Origin: Yersinia enterocolitica subsp. enterocolitica
GTDB lineage: Bacteria; Pseudomonadota; Gammaproteobacteria; Enterobacterales; Enterobacteriaceae
Length of the DNA: 64,000 bases
NCBI RefSeq assembly: GCF_901472495.1
Contig: NZ_LR590469.1
Span: 3,782,001 to 3,846,000 of the forward strand
Direction of reading: 5' to 3'
This document shows positions 52,628 to 62,079 of the stretch, in pieces; the first letter of the stretch is position 1, and every line of letters begins with the position of its first letter. The notes beneath the pieces are model-generated. The model did no database searches. It was not told the DNA's origin and saw nothing but the letters and a program-made list of their open reading frames with translations. The position numbers and the translations under genes are program-made.

Positions 52628-53587
52628 ATGGATACGAAGCAGCAGGCTGGTTTAGGTATTTTTTTGGCACTAACCACTGCCGTATTCTGGGGTGCCTTGC
52701 CGATTGCAATGAAGCAAGTACTCGAGGTCATGGAGCCTTATACCATTGTTTGGTATCGCTTTATGATGGCGGCTATCGGCTTGGGGATTATTCTGGCTTC
52801 GCGTCGTCAGTTGCCTTCTCTTAAACTTTTTCGCCAACGTCGCTGGCTAGTATTACTGATAGTTGCGACTTGTGGCTTGCTGGGGAATTTCATCTTCTTC
52901 AGCTCATCATTACAATATCTCAGCCCGACCACATCTCAGGTTATCGGGCAACTCTCGCCGGTCGGGATGATGGTTGCCAGTGTGCTGATTTTAAAAGAGC
53001 GGATGCGCATCACCCAGGTTATCGGTGCGGTCATGCTGATTTGTGGGCTGCTGTTATTTTTTAATACTAGTCTGCATGAACTCTTTACTCGCATGACTGA
53101 TTATACCCTTGGCGTGGCATTGGGGGTTTGTGCAGCGGTTGTCTGGGTCAGCTATGGTGTTGCCCAGAAGGTGCTATTAAGGCGTATGGCATCGCAACAA
53201 ATCCTATTATTGTTGTACACTTTATGTGCAATCGCATTATTCCCATTAGCAAAGCCCGCCGTTATTTTTCAGCTAAATGGGTGGCAGTTTGCCTGTTTAC
53301 TGTTCTGTGGGGTTAATACCCTGGTTGGTTATGGTGCTTTGGCTGAAGCCATGGCGCGCTGGCAGGCCGCGCAGGTAAGTGCACTCGTCACATTGACGCC
53401 GCTGTTTACCTTGTTCTTTTCAATCTTATTGGCGCTGGCCTGGCCAGATATGTTCGCCGCACCATCTCTCAACTTTGTGGGATACGCAGGCGCATTCGTG
53501 GTAGTGGCAGGTGCAATGTTTTCCGCAATTGGGCACCGTTGGTGGCCACGTCGGACAGAAATAAATCGGGTTGCTGCGCAGAAATAG
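52628..53587 (+). CDS. yhbE: EamA/DMT-family inner-membrane transporter YhbE
   Basis: The 319-residue protein has about ten membrane segments in two EamA repeats. LALTTAVFWGALPIAMKQVL begins the first, and the second begins near residue 160 (TLGVALGVCAAVVWVSYG). It aligns along its whole length with E. coli YhbE. The substrate is not known. It sits between rpmA and obgE as in E. coli. Confidence 0.92.
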   Translation: MDTKQQAGLGIFLALTTAVFWGALPIAMKQVLEVMEPYTIVWYRFMMAAIGLGIILASRRQLPSLKLFRQRRWLVLLIVATCGLLGNFIFFSSSLQYLSPTTSQVIGQLSPVGMMVASVLILKERMRITQVIGAVMLICGLLLFFNTSLHELFTRMTDYTLGVALGVCAAVVWVSYGVAQKVLLRRMASQQILLLLYTLCAIALFPLAKPAVIFQLNGWQFACLLFCGVNTLVGYGALAEAMARWQAAQVSALVTLTPLFTLFFSILLALAWPDMFAAPSLNFVGYAGAFVVVAGAMFSAIGHRWWPRRTEINRVAAQK

Positions 53588-53618
53588 CAGCTCGGTGAAT
53601 GATTTACGGAGAAAGTAA

Positions 53619-54791
53619 ATGAAGTTTGTAGATGAAGCTACAATTTTGGTTGTAGCCGGTGACGGTGGTAACGGTTGTGTCAGTTTCCGTCGCGAGAAAT
53701 ATATTCCTAATGGTGGTCCTGACGGTGGTGATGGTGGTGATGGCGGCGATATTTATCTGCTGGCTGATGAAAACCTCAACACACTGATTGATTACCGCTT
53801 TGTGAAGTCTTTCCGTGCTGAGCGCGGTGAGAATGGGCAGAGCCGTGACTGTACCGGTAAACGCGGTAAAGACATCACCATTAAAGTCCCTGTTGGTACT
53901 CGTGTACTGGATCAAGGTACCGGTGAGATTGTTGGCGATATGACTCGCCACGGTCAGCGCCTAATGGTGGCAAAAGGCGGTTTCCACGGATTGGGTAATA
54001 CCCGTTTCAAATCCTCAGTAAACCGCGCTCCTCGTCAGAAAACTATGGGGACGGAAGGCGAAACTCGTGAGTTAATGCTGGAACTGCTGTTACTGGCTGA
54101 TGTGGGTATGTTGGGTTTACCTAATGCCGGTAAATCAACCTTTATTCGCGCCGTTTCTGCTGCTAAACCAAAAGTTGCTGATTATCCATTTACCACGCTG
54201 ATCCCAAGTCTGGGTGTGGTTCGTATGGATCACGAGCAGAGCTTTGTGGTGGCTGATATCCCTGGTCTGATTGAAGGTGCTTCTGACGGTGCTGGTTTAG
54301 GTATTCGTTTCCTCAAACATTTGGAACGTTGCCGCGTACTATTGCATTTAGTGGATTTGGCTCCGATCGATGAATCTGATCCGGTAGAAAACGCCAAAAT
54401 CATTATTAATGAGCTGCAACAATACAGCGAAAACCTTGCACAGAAGCCACGCTGGCTTGTTTTCAACAAGATTGACCTGGTAGGGCCGGAAGAAGCTGAA
54501 GTACGCGCTAAGGCCATCGTAGAAGCTCTGGGATGGGAAGGTAAGTATTATATGATCTCAGCAGCGAATCGCGATAACGTGAACGCCTTATGCTGGGATG
54601 TAATGAATTTCCTGAACTCACAACCTAAAGCGATGGCTATTGCTGAAAGCGCGCCAGAAAAAGTTGAATTCATGTGGGACGATTATCATCGTGAACAACT
54701 GGCTGAAGTGGAAGCTGAAGCAGAATCAGAAGACGACGATGATTGGGATGAAGAAGACGATGACGGCGTAGAGTTCATCTACGAACGTTAA
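53619..54791 (+). CDS. obgE: Obg-family GTPase, 50S assembly
   Basis: ObgE (CgtA) is an essential GTPase in 50S biogenesis and stress signalling by ppGpp. The glycine-rich Obg fold (residues 1-158; PDGGDGGDGGDIYL) precedes the G domain with GLPNAGKSTFIRAVS (~166-180), DIPGLIEGA and FNKIDLV. The C-terminal tail is highly acidic (EDDDDWDEEDDDG). It has 390 residues, E. coli 390. GGAGAAAG precedes the ATG. Confidence 0.97.
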   Translation: MKFVDEATILVVAGDGGNGCVSFRREKYIPNGGPDGGDGGDGGDIYLLADENLNTLIDYRFVKSFRAERGENGQSRDCTGKRGKDITIKVPVGTRVLDQGTGEIVGDMTRHGQRLMVAKGGFHGLGNTRFKSSVNRAPRQKTMGTEGETRELMLELLLLADVGMLGLPNAGKSTFIRAVSAAKPKVADYPFTTLIPSLGVVRMDHEQSFVVADIPGLIEGASDGAGLGIRFLKHLERCRVLLHLVDLAPIDESDPVENAKIIINELQQYSENLAQKPRWLVFNKIDLVGPEEAEVRAKAIVEALGWEGKYYMISAANRDNVNALCWDVMNFLNSQPKAMAIAESAPEKVEFMWDDYHREQLAEVEAEAESEDDDDWDEEDDDGVEFIYER

Positions 54792-54831
54792 GTTTCCCAG
54801 TAGTTGCACGTCAGTGAAGTAGGATGTGAAC

Positions 54832-54863
54832 AAGGGCTGCCATTCGTGGTGGCCCTTTTGTTT
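54832..54863. terminator. Terminator between obgE and pmrB
   Basis: The stem AAGGGC / GCCCTT continues through GCCA / TGGT with a TTCG tetraloop and is followed by TTGTTTG. It lies between convergent genes. Confidence 0.8.
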
Positions 54864-54894
54864 GCAAGAGGAGCGCTGGTATTAATAAACTCGT

Positions 54895-55959
54895 TTAGCT
54901 GTGTGTGGTCGCCGGTATCCAGCATTGTGCTTTTAGTCCTGAACGGTCAGCACGATTTTCCAGCGTTAGCCTGCCTTGGTGCAGTTGGGCAATTCGGATC
55001 ACAATATTCAGCCCCAAGCCGCTGCCGCCGTAGCGTTGGTCCATGCGACGAAATGCCTGCGTCAGTTCACCTGCTTGTTCCTGCTTTATTCCTGGCCCTT
55101 CATCCATGACTTGCAACAGAGTCCCCTGTGCTTCAGAAGACAGTTTGACTGAAATTTGACTGCCGACCGGGCTGTAGCGATGGGCATTTTCAACCAGATT
55201 ACGCAGCATTAAACGCAGCAATGTGGCATCGCCCTGAGTTTGAGCATCAGAGGGGTGTTCCCAACGTAGGCTTTGCTGACGCTGAGCACACATTTCTTCC
55301 AGCTCTTCTTTCAGTGGCTGTACCACGTTCTCTATCCAATCCAATGTCTGATAAAGGCCACTGGCAAAATTCTGACCTGCCCGCGATAGCATCAATAGTT
55401 GTTCAATGGTATGCATCAATAAATCAATTCGGCTGATAAGTGACTTACTTTCAGTAATACCTTGCTGTTCCATTAATTCAAGATGCAGCCGGATACCGGC
55501 AAGGGGGGTACGTAGTTCGTGTGCCGCATCGGCGGTAAACAGGCGCTCTTGCGCAATGGTATTGGAGAGTCGGGATAGCAATTGATTAAGGGTAGAAGTC
55601 ACAGAGACAATTTCTTGCATGTCACTATTGACGACGACAGGGGTCAGGTTATCTGCGGAGCGCTCAGCCAATTTCTGCTGTAATTGATCGAGCGGTCGAA
55701 TTATCCAACTGATGGCCCAGAAAGAAAGCAGCAGGGTAATCGTCATCATAATGAGTGACGGAGCCAGCAGTGAGGCTATGGCCTCAGCTATTTCGGTATC
55801 AACCCGCTCATTACGCACTTTGGCACTTAGCGTTTCATCGACCAAAAAGCTGATTTGTTCTTGGCTTTCATGCCACAACCAAAATGCACTGATTAACTGG
55901 GTAATCAGCAATATTAACGCTAACATTAAAATGAGACGACGCCGCATACTGACCATCAT
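54895..55959 (-). CDS. pmrB: Sensor histidine kinase PmrB
   Basis: PmrB senses Fe3+, Al3+ and low pH in enterobacteria and phosphorylates PmrA to drive lipid A modification and polymyxin resistance. TM1 (~8-28), a short periplasmic loop (~29-63), TM2 (~66-87), HAMP, the H-box FTADAAHELRTPLAGIR with His147, and ATPase boxes (NLVENAHRYSP, DEGPGI, GGSGLGLNIV) are present. Two ExxE-type motifs (ESQE, EIAE) lie in the loop, as in iron-sensing PmrB. It has 354 residues. The start overlaps the pmrA stop (ATGA). Similarity to E. coli BasS supports the name better than QseC. Confidence 0.88.
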   Translation of the reverse strand: MMVSMRRRLILMLALILLITQLISAFWLWHESQEQISFLVDETLSAKVRNERVDTEIAEAIASLLAPSLIMMTITLLLSFWAISWIIRPLDQLQQKLAERSADNLTPVVVNSDMQEIVSVTSTLNQLLSRLSNTIAQERLFTADAAHELRTPLAGIRLHLELMEQQGITESKSLISRIDLLMHTIEQLLMLSRAGQNFASGLYQTLDWIENVVQPLKEELEEMCAQRQQSLRWEHPSDAQTQGDATLLRLMLRNLVENAHRYSPVGSQISVKLSSEAQGTLLQVMDEGPGIKQEQAGELTQAFRRMDQRYGGSGLGLNIVIRIAQLHQGRLTLENRADRSGLKAQCWIPATTHS

Positions 55960-56615
55960 GGTGCTTCCAGCCGATAGCCAATACCCCGCACTGTTCGGAT
56001 GCGATCTTTGCCTAATTTACGTCGCAGATTGTGGATATGTACTTCCAACGTATTGGAGCCAAGATCGTCATTCCAGGTATACAGATCTTGTTGCAACAGC
56101 TCACGATTGACGGTTTGACCCGCTCGCATGATTAAACGCGACAAAATCGCAAATTCTTTCGGTGTGACTTCCAGCGCCTGACCCTGCAAACACACTTGCT
56201 GTGTTGATAGGTTGAGGCTCAGGTCATCTTGCTGTATCAGATTGTCACTTTGCCCTTGATAGCGGCGGATAAGTGCTCGTACACGGGCCAATAATTCTGC
56301 CAGAGCGAAAGGTTTTATCAGATAATCGTCAGCACCGGCATCCAGCCCATCAACTCTATCCTCAAGGGCATCACGAGCAGTGAGGATCAGCACTGGTAGT
56401 GTGATGTGCTGGCGTCGCCATTGACGCAGCAATACTGTGCCATCTTGATCCGGTAAGCCGAGATCGAGAATAACCATACTGTACTGACTGGAGAGTAACA
56501 AACTATGCGCTTGTGCCGCGGTGCCAGCACAGTCGCAGGCATAGCCCCCGCTGGTCAGCGCCATAGCGATCCCTCGTTGCAGTAGTTCATCATCTTCGAC
56601 AATCAGTAGTTTCAT
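55956..56615 (-). CDS. pmrA: Response regulator PmrA
   Basis: An OmpR/PhoB-family regulator, 219 residues, with receiver domain (Asp51 in VILDLGLPDQDG) and a winged-helix C-terminal domain (residues ~125-219, VHIHNLRRKLGKDRIRTVRGIGYRL). It starts 5 bp after the dacB stop and overlaps pmrB by 4 bp. The three therefore form a dacB-pmrA-pmrB operon. In E. coli basRS is instead joined to eptA. No eptA or arn gene is in this window. Confidence 0.9.
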   Translation of the reverse strand: MKLLIVEDDELLQRGIAMALTSGGYACDCAGTAAQAHSLLLSSQYSMVILDLGLPDQDGTVLLRQWRRQHITLPVLILTARDALEDRVDGLDAGADDYLIKPFALAELLARVRALIRRYQGQSDNLIQQDDLSLNLSTQQVCLQGQALEVTPKEFAILSRLIMRAGQTVNRELLQQDLYTWNDDLGSNTLEVHIHNLRRKLGKDRIRTVRGIGYRLEAP

Positions 56616-56620
56616 CGTTT

Positions 56621-58069
56621 TTAATTGTTCTGATAAATATCTTTATACAGTCGGCTTTCGAAACGCACCAATGGCGCACGGCGATTTTTTTGATCTTCAG
56701 GTGGCACAGCGTAGCCTGACAAGAATTGCACAAAAGCCATGCGTTGCCCACTGGCGGTAGTAATAAATCCGGCCAAATTGTAAACGCCTTGTAATGCGCC
56801 TGTTTTAGCTGAAACTTTGCCGTCAACACCCGCTTCGTGCAACCCACCACGATAGCGTAATGTGCCGTCGTAGCCTGATAATGGCAGCATTGAGATAAAG
56901 TTAAGTTCTTGATCATGCTGAGCTATATACTGTAAGGCCTGCATCATGGTTGCCGGTGATATCAGGTTATGGCGTGATAAGCCCGACCCATCCACCACAA
57001 TACTGTTCCCCAGATCCACACCTGCTTTTTGTCGCAACACCTGGCGTACCGCATCAGCACCGGCGCGCCACGTTCCCGGCACGCCAAAACGCTGATGGCC
57101 AATGGTTCTAAATACGGTGTCAGCAATCATGTTGTCAGATTTTTTCAACATGATTTTCAGCAAGTCATGTAACGGCGCTGATTGAGCTTGAGCTAACACG
57201 GTTCCAGCGGCATTGGGTGTCGTCTGGCGGCGTAAACTGCCATCAATTTGGATGTCAGCTTTTTTCAATTCATCTTTCAAAATAGCACCGGCATAGCTGG
57301 CCCCATTTTGTACTGCAAAGGCCAAGGGCAGCGGTTCACTACGCTGTGTCAGGCAGCCGGTCAGGGTGAATCGGTTTAATTCACCAGGCACCACATCTAA
57401 TTCGCAATATTGCGCATCAGGCGAGCCTTTGGCTAAGGTGCGAACTTCACTAAACATCTGCACTGGGTAATAAGATGCGACTCGGATAAATGCCATGTCA
57501 CCTGGATTCGGTGCGCTATAAAGAGAGACAGAAAAACAGTTACGATCGACAATCGCGGCCGCAGGCGGCGCACTAAAGCACTGTGTCATGTCGTTCCACG
57601 GCCAACCTGGAGCTTTGTCATGGCTGGCAAACACCGACGTATCAATAATCAAATCACCGGCGATTTGTTTCACGCCCGATTTTCTTAATGTCGCCACCAT
57701 ATTACGCAATTGCTGGCGTGTTAAAGTGGGGTCGCCATCAAAACGTGCTATCAAATTGCCACGTAAAATCCCATCACTAATCGTGCCGTGGCTTTCCAAT
57801 GTGGTATTGAAGCGAAAATCTGGCCCAAGCTGCAATAATGCCGCCAGCGCAGTCAGGACTTTTTGCGTACTGGCAGGCAATGCCATCTGCTGAGCGTGAT
57901 AGTCTATTGCTGGGGTAGTAGCCCCGATTTTTTGTACGACTAACGCAAGATTTGCCCCATCAGGCAGATATTGTGTGTAATTCTCGACCTGAGCCGCATT
58001 GGCATTAGATATGCTGATATTGATCGCAATAGCACAGGCCAATCCACTGACAATTCGTGAAAAATGCAT
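56621..58069 (-). CDS. dacB: D-alanyl-D-alanine carboxypeptidase / endopeptidase PBP4
   Basis: PBP4 trims pentapeptides and cleaves cross-links in periplasmic peptidoglycan. The signal peptide (cleavage near ANA-AQV) is followed by the class C active sites: SxxK at residues 67-70 (PASTQKVL), SDN in KKSDNMIAD and KTG in SAKTGALQG. It has 482 residues, E. coli 477. The gene is first in an operon with pmrAB. Confidence 0.95.
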   Translation of the reverse strand: MHFSRIVSGLACAIAINISISNANAAQVENYTQYLPDGANLALVVQKIGATTPAIDYHAQQMALPASTQKVLTALAALLQLGPDFRFNTTLESHGTISDGILRGNLIARFDGDPTLTRQQLRNMVATLRKSGVKQIAGDLIIDTSVFASHDKAPGWPWNDMTQCFSAPPAAAIVDRNCFSVSLYSAPNPGDMAFIRVASYYPVQMFSEVRTLAKGSPDAQYCELDVVPGELNRFTLTGCLTQRSEPLPLAFAVQNGASYAGAILKDELKKADIQIDGSLRRQTTPNAAGTVLAQAQSAPLHDLLKIMLKKSDNMIADTVFRTIGHQRFGVPGTWRAGADAVRQVLRQKAGVDLGNSIVVDGSGLSRHNLISPATMMQALQYIAQHDQELNFISMLPLSGYDGTLRYRGGLHEAGVDGKVSAKTGALQGVYNLAGFITTASGQRMAFVQFLSGYAVPPEDQKNRRAPLVRFESRLYKDIYQNN

Positions 58070-58221
58070 AATTTCGGTATAACTGCTGAATAACGTGTTG
58101 CCATACTACGGTGCAACGAGGGCGAAAGTAAACGATGACCCTAAAGGAACTCTACGTTAAAATGCATATCAAAATGCAAAATTGATCCTGACTTGGGGTT
58201 TTGGCTCCGGGGTGATTTTTT

Positions 58222-58298
58222 TTGTTTATCGCCTGGAGGCGGGTAGGGTGTCTGTCTAACCGCATTTTCATTCGAAAACGTTAGGATGACGGTTTTTT
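58222..58298 (+). promoter_or_regulatory. Possible greA promoter and leader attenuator (GraL-like)
   Basis: A weak promoter is TTGTTT-16 bp-TAGGGT (58222-58249). Nine bases on begins a hairpin: AACCG (58258-58262) pairs with CGGTT (58290-58294), with ATTTTC / GAAAAC inside, ending in TTTTTT. This would terminate a short leader ~30 bp before the greA ATG. E. coli greA makes such a leader RNA, GraL; the equivalence is inferred. Confidence 0.42.
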
Positions 58299-58328
58299 GA
58301 ACAGGATAGATTTAGAGGTATTTAAAAG

Positions 58329-58805
58329 ATGAAACAGATTCCGATGACGGTAAATGGCGCAGAGAAACTGCGCGAAGAGCTGGATTATTTAAAAGGCGTT
58401 CGTCGCCCTAAAATTATTGCTGATATCGCCACTGCCCGTGAACATGGCGATTTAAAAGAAAATGCAGAATATCATGCAGCCCGTGAGCAGCAAGGGTTCT
58501 GTGAAGGTCGTATTCAAGAAATAGAAGCGAAGCTTTCTAATGCGCAGGTGATTGATATCACTAAAATGCCAAATAATGGCCGCGTTATTTTTGGTGCCAC
58601 TGTACGTGTATTAAATGTGGTTTCTGAAGAAGAGCAGCAATACCGGATTGTGGGTGATGACGAGGCTGATTTTAAACAAAATCTTATTTCAGTTAACTCA
58701 CCTATTGCTCGTGGCCTGATTGGTAAAGAAGTCGATGACGTGGTTGTTATTCGTACTCCAGGTGGCGAAGTAGAATATGAAATTCTTACCGTAGATTATG
58801 TGTAA
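58329..58805 (+). CDS. greA: Transcription elongation factor GreA
   Basis: GreA enters the secondary channel of stalled RNA polymerase and triggers transcript cleavage. The N-terminal coiled coil (residues 1-75) has the acidic tip in DLKENAEYHAAREQQGF, and the C-terminal globular domain is intact. It has 158 residues, as in E. coli. Divergent from dacB. Convergent with yhbY. Confidence 0.98.
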   Translation: MKQIPMTVNGAEKLREELDYLKGVRRPKIIADIATAREHGDLKENAEYHAAREQQGFCEGRIQEIEAKLSNAQVIDITKMPNNGRVIFGATVRVLNVVSEEEQQYRIVGDDEADFKQNLISVNSPIARGLIGKEVDDVVVIRTPGGEVEYEILTVDYV

Positions 58806-58866
58806 TACTTGTTCATCTGAATAGTAACTACACATTGTTTATAAAAAATGAAGTTGTAAAGAAAAG

Positions 58867-58890
58867 TAAAAGGCCGCTTGCGGCCTTTTA
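58867..58890. terminator. Bidirectional terminator greA/yhbY
   Basis: TAAAAGGCCG and CGGCCTTTTA form a perfect 10-bp stem with a 4-nt loop and runs of A and T at each side. Confidence 0.92.
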
Positions 58891-58933
58891 TCAGAACAAA
58901 GTGCATGGCACCTTTTCTCTAAAACAAGCGTCA

Positions 58934-59227
58934 TTAACGCGGTAAAATAATCTTGCGCTCTTTTGCCGGGCGATAGAGCACTAAAATATTACCGATGATT
59001 TGGACGTTAACGGCACCGGTCTCACGCACGATGGCATCAGCAATTAGAGCTTTGGTTTCACGCTCTTCTGCAGTGATCTTCACCTTGATAAGTTCATGAT
59101 GTTCCAGCGTTTGTTCGATTTCAGCCAGCACCCCTTCGGTTAACCCGTTGTTGCCCAGCATCACTACTGGCTTTAACGGATGGGCCAGGCTTTTCAGGTG
59201 TTGTTTTTGTTTGTTATTCAGATTCAT
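58934..59227 (-). CDS. yhbY: CRM-domain RNA-binding protein YhbY
   Basis: A 97-residue ribosome-assembly-associated protein. The whole chain is one CRM domain: MNLNNKQKQHLKSLAHPLKP, VMLGNNGLTEGVLAEI and the GxxG loop GNNG. E. coli YhbY binds pre-50S particles. It is divergent from rlmE. Confidence 0.95.
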   Translation of the reverse strand: MNLNNKQKQHLKSLAHPLKPVVMLGNNGLTEGVLAEIEQTLEHHELIKVKITAEERETKALIADAIVRETGAVNVQIIGNILVLYRPAKERKIILPR

Positions 59228-59373
59228 CGTCTTTTTTGCTTAAGTTGGGATTGAAAACGGTTCATTCTACCGCCATCTCATGTGTATCACCAAATCGGTC
59301 TACGCCGAGGGGGAGTTTACGCGAGCTAAGCAAGAGATGCGCGGGCTCTTAAATAAGATAGTTGGAAAAAGAG

Positions 59374-60003
59374 ATGTCTAATAAAAAGCGTTCGGCTAGC
59401 TCCAGTCGCTGGTTACAAGAACACTTTAGCGATAAATATGTCATTCAGGCACAGAAAAAGGGGCTACGCTCCCGCGCCTGGTTTAAACTTGATGAAATAC
59501 AACAGAGCGATAAGCTTTTTAAACCGGGTATGACTGTGGTCGATTTAGGCGCAGCACCTGGTGGTTGGTCCCAATATGTTGTAACCCAGATCGGTGGTAA
59601 AGGGCGGGTCATCGCATGTGATCTTCTACCAATGGATCCTATCGTTGGTGTCGATTTCCTTCAGGGCGATTTTCGTGATGAACTGGTTCTGAAAGCTTTA
59701 CTTGAACGTGTTGGGGATAAAAAGGTTCAGGTGGTCATGTGTGATATGGCCCCGAATATGAGTGGTACTCCGGCAGTCGATATTCCTAAATCAATGTATC
59801 TGGTTGAATTAGCTTTAGATATGTGTCGTGATGTACTTGCACCAGGCGGAAGTTTTCTGGTGAAGGTGTTCCAGGGAGATGGCTTTGATGAATACCTACG
59901 GGAAATTCGCTCCCTGTTTACGAAAGTTAAGATTCGTAAGCCAGACGCTTCTCGTGCGCGATCGCGTGAAGTGTACATTGTAGCGACAGGGCGGAAACTG
60001 TAG
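59374..60003 (+). CDS. rlmE: 23S rRNA (uridine-2552-2'-O)-methyltransferase
   Basis: RlmE (FtsJ/RrmJ) methylates U2552 in the A loop during late 50S assembly and is heat induced. It contains the SAM-binding motif VVDLGAAPGGWSQYV and the K-D-K-E tetrad region (KVFQGDGFDEYL). It has 209 residues, as in E. coli; the ATG at 59374 is preferred over a TTG 12 nt upstream. ftsH starts 47 bp after. Confidence 0.97.
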   Translation: MSNKKRSASSSRWLQEHFSDKYVIQAQKKGLRSRAWFKLDEIQQSDKLFKPGMTVVDLGAAPGGWSQYVVTQIGGKGRVIACDLLPMDPIVGVDFLQGDFRDELVLKALLERVGDKKVQVVMCDMAPNMSGTPAVDIPKSMYLVELALDMCRDVLAPGGSFLVKVFQGDGFDEYLREIRSLFTKVKIRKPDASRARSREVYIVATGRKL

Positions 60004-60050
60004 TACCCTAACGCTGTTTGTTAACACAGTTGTAATATGAGGTTAATCCC

Positions 60051-61994
60051 TTGAGTGACATGGCGAAAAACCTAATTCTCTGGTTAGTTATTGCAGTCGT
60101 ACTGATGTCTGTATTCCAGAGCTTTGGACCCAGCGAATCGAATGGCCGTAGAGTGGATTACTCTACTTTCATGTCCGACGTAACCCAAGATCAGGTTCGT
60201 GAAGCACGTATCAATGGACGTGAAATTAACGTTAGTAAGAAAGATAACAGCAAATATACGACTTTCATTCCGGTCAACGATCCAAAGCTGTTAGATACCT
60301 TATTGACTAAAAATGTGAAAGTTGTTGGTGAGCCACCGGAAGAGCCGAGCTTGCTGGCCTCTATCTTTATTTCTTGGTTCCCAATGCTGTTGCTGATTGG
60401 GGTCTGGATCTTCTTTATGCGTCAAATGCAGGGCGGCGGCGGCAAAGGGGCAATGTCCTTTGGCAAGAGCAAAGCCCGAATGCTGACAGAAGATCAGATA
60501 AAAACTTCTTTTGCTGATGTGGCGGGTTGCGACGAAGCAAAAGAGGAAGTCAGTGAATTGGTTGAATACTTACGTGAGCCAAGCCGTTTCCAGAAACTGG
60601 GCGGTAAAATTCCGAAAGGCGTATTGATGGTCGGCCCTCCGGGGACAGGTAAAACCTTGCTGGCGAAAGCCATTGCAGGCGAAGCTAAAGTACCATTCTT
60701 CACCATTTCGGGTTCTGACTTCGTAGAAATGTTCGTTGGTGTGGGTGCATCCCGTGTCCGTGACATGTTTGAACAGGCTAAAAAAGCCGCGCCTTGTATC
60801 ATCTTTATTGATGAAATTGATGCGGTAGGCCGTCAGCGTGGTGCAGGTTTGGGTGGCGGTCATGACGAACGTGAACAGACACTGAACCAAATGCTGGTTG
60901 AGATGGATGGCTTTGAAGGTAATGAAGGCATCATCGTCATCGCGGCAACTAACCGTCCAGACGTTCTTGACCCAGCGTTACTGCGTCCGGGCCGTTTTGA
61001 CCGTCAGGTTGTGGTTGGTTTACCGGATGTACGTGGACGTGAGCAGATTCTTAAAGTTCACATGCGCCGCGTACCACTGGATATTGACATCGATGCTTCT
61101 GTTATCGCTCGTGGTACACCAGGTTTCTCTGGTGCTGACCTGGCGAACCTGGTCAACGAAGCCGCACTGTTTGCCGCTCGCGGTAACAAGCGCGTCGTTT
61201 CCATGGTTGAGTTCGAGAAAGCGAAAGATAAAATTATGATGGGTGCGGAACGTCGCTCCATGGTAATGACAGAAGCGCAGAAAGAATCAACGGCATATCA
61301 TGAAGCAGGGCATGCGATCATTGGTCGCTTGGTGCCTGAACATGACCCAGTACATAAAGTGACCATTATTCCTCGTGGTCGTGCATTGGGTGTGACATTC
61401 TTCCTGCCGGAAGGTGATGCAATCAGCGCCAGCCGTCAGAAACTGGAAAGCCAGATCTCGACTTTGTATGGTGGTCGTCTTGCTGAAGAGATCATTTATG
61501 GCCCGGAAAAAGTGTCTACCGGTGCTTCGAATGATATCAAAGTGGCAACGTCTATTGCGCGTAACATGGTGACTCAGTGGGGCTTCTCCGAGAAACTGGG
61601 GCCGTTGCTGTATGCTGAAGAAGAAGGCGAAGTATTCCTGGGCCGTTCAGTGGCGAAAGCCAAGCATATGTCCGATGAAACCGCGCGTATTATCGATCAG
61701 GAAGTTAAATTACTTATTGAGCGTAACTACCAGCGTGCGCGTAAATTGCTGTTAGAAAACATGGATGTTCTTCATTCCATGAAAGATGCGCTGATGAAGT
61801 ATGAAACTATTGATGCACCGCAGATTGATGACTTGATGAATCGCAAAGAAGTTCGCCCGCCAGCGGGTTGGGATGATGCGAACAAGACTAAATCGACGGA
61901 CAACGATAGTACGCCAAAGGCACCAACGCCTGTTGATGAGCCGCATACACCAACGCCAGGCAATACCATGTCAGAACAGTTAGGCGATAAATAA
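60051..61994 (+). CDS. ftsH: ATP-dependent zinc metalloprotease FtsH
   Basis: FtsH is the essential hexameric membrane AAA+ protease that degrades LpxC, sigma-32 and misfolded membrane proteins. TM1 is at ~8-24 and TM2 at ~104-122, with a periplasmic loop between. Walker A GPPGTGKT is followed by IIFIDEIDAVG, SRH and the zinc motif HEAGH (AYHEAGHAI). From the TTG at 60051 (MSDMAKNL) it has 647 residues; from the ATG at 60060, 644 as in UniProt for E. coli. GAGG lies 8 nt before the TTG but 17 nt before the ATG, which favours the TTG. hflKC, its modulators, are 46 kb away. Confidence 0.96.
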   Translation: MSDMAKNLILWLVIAVVLMSVFQSFGPSESNGRRVDYSTFMSDVTQDQVREARINGREINVSKKDNSKYTTFIPVNDPKLLDTLLTKNVKVVGEPPEEPSLLASIFISWFPMLLLIGVWIFFMRQMQGGGGKGAMSFGKSKARMLTEDQIKTSFADVAGCDEAKEEVSELVEYLREPSRFQKLGGKIPKGVLMVGPPGTGKTLLAKAIAGEAKVPFFTISGSDFVEMFVGVGASRVRDMFEQAKKAAPCIIFIDEIDAVGRQRGAGLGGGHDEREQTLNQMLVEMDGFEGNEGIIVIAATNRPDVLDPALLRPGRFDRQVVVGLPDVRGREQILKVHMRRVPLDIDIDASVIARGTPGFSGADLANLVNEAALFAARGNKRVVSMVEFEKAKDKIMMGAERRSMVMTEAQKESTAYHEAGHAIIGRLVPEHDPVHKVTIIPRGRALGVTFFLPEGDAISASRQKLESQISTLYGGRLAEEIIYGPEKVSTGASNDIKVATSIARNMVTQWGFSEKLGPLLYAEEEGEVFLGRSVAKAKHMSDETARIIDQEVKLLIERNYQRARKLLLENMDVLHSMKDALMKYETIDAPQIDDLMNRKEVRPPAGWDDANKTKSTDNDSTPKAPTPVDEPHTPTPGNTMSEQLGDK

Positions 61995-62032
61995 GTCTAC
62001 TGTTGGCATCTAAAAGCGTAGTGATTAATATA

Positions 62033-62060
62033 AACCTCGGGCTTGCTCGGGGTTTTTCTT
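62033..62060 (+). terminator. Terminator or attenuator between ftsH and folP
   Basis: A 9-bp stem (AACCTCGGG with CTCGGGGTT, including wobble pairs) and loop CTTG are followed by TTTCTTTTTTTT. It lies inside the usual ftsH-folP-glmM operon, so it would attenuate rather than separate. Confidence 0.8.
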
Positions 62061-62079
62061 TTTTTTAAGGCGCAATAAT

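Noticed and set aside
54895..56615. QseBC two-component system
   Set aside because: Sequence is closer to BasS/PmrB along the whole length (WLWHES, ExxE motifs, AHELRTPLAGIRLHLEL); qseBC neighbours are missing.
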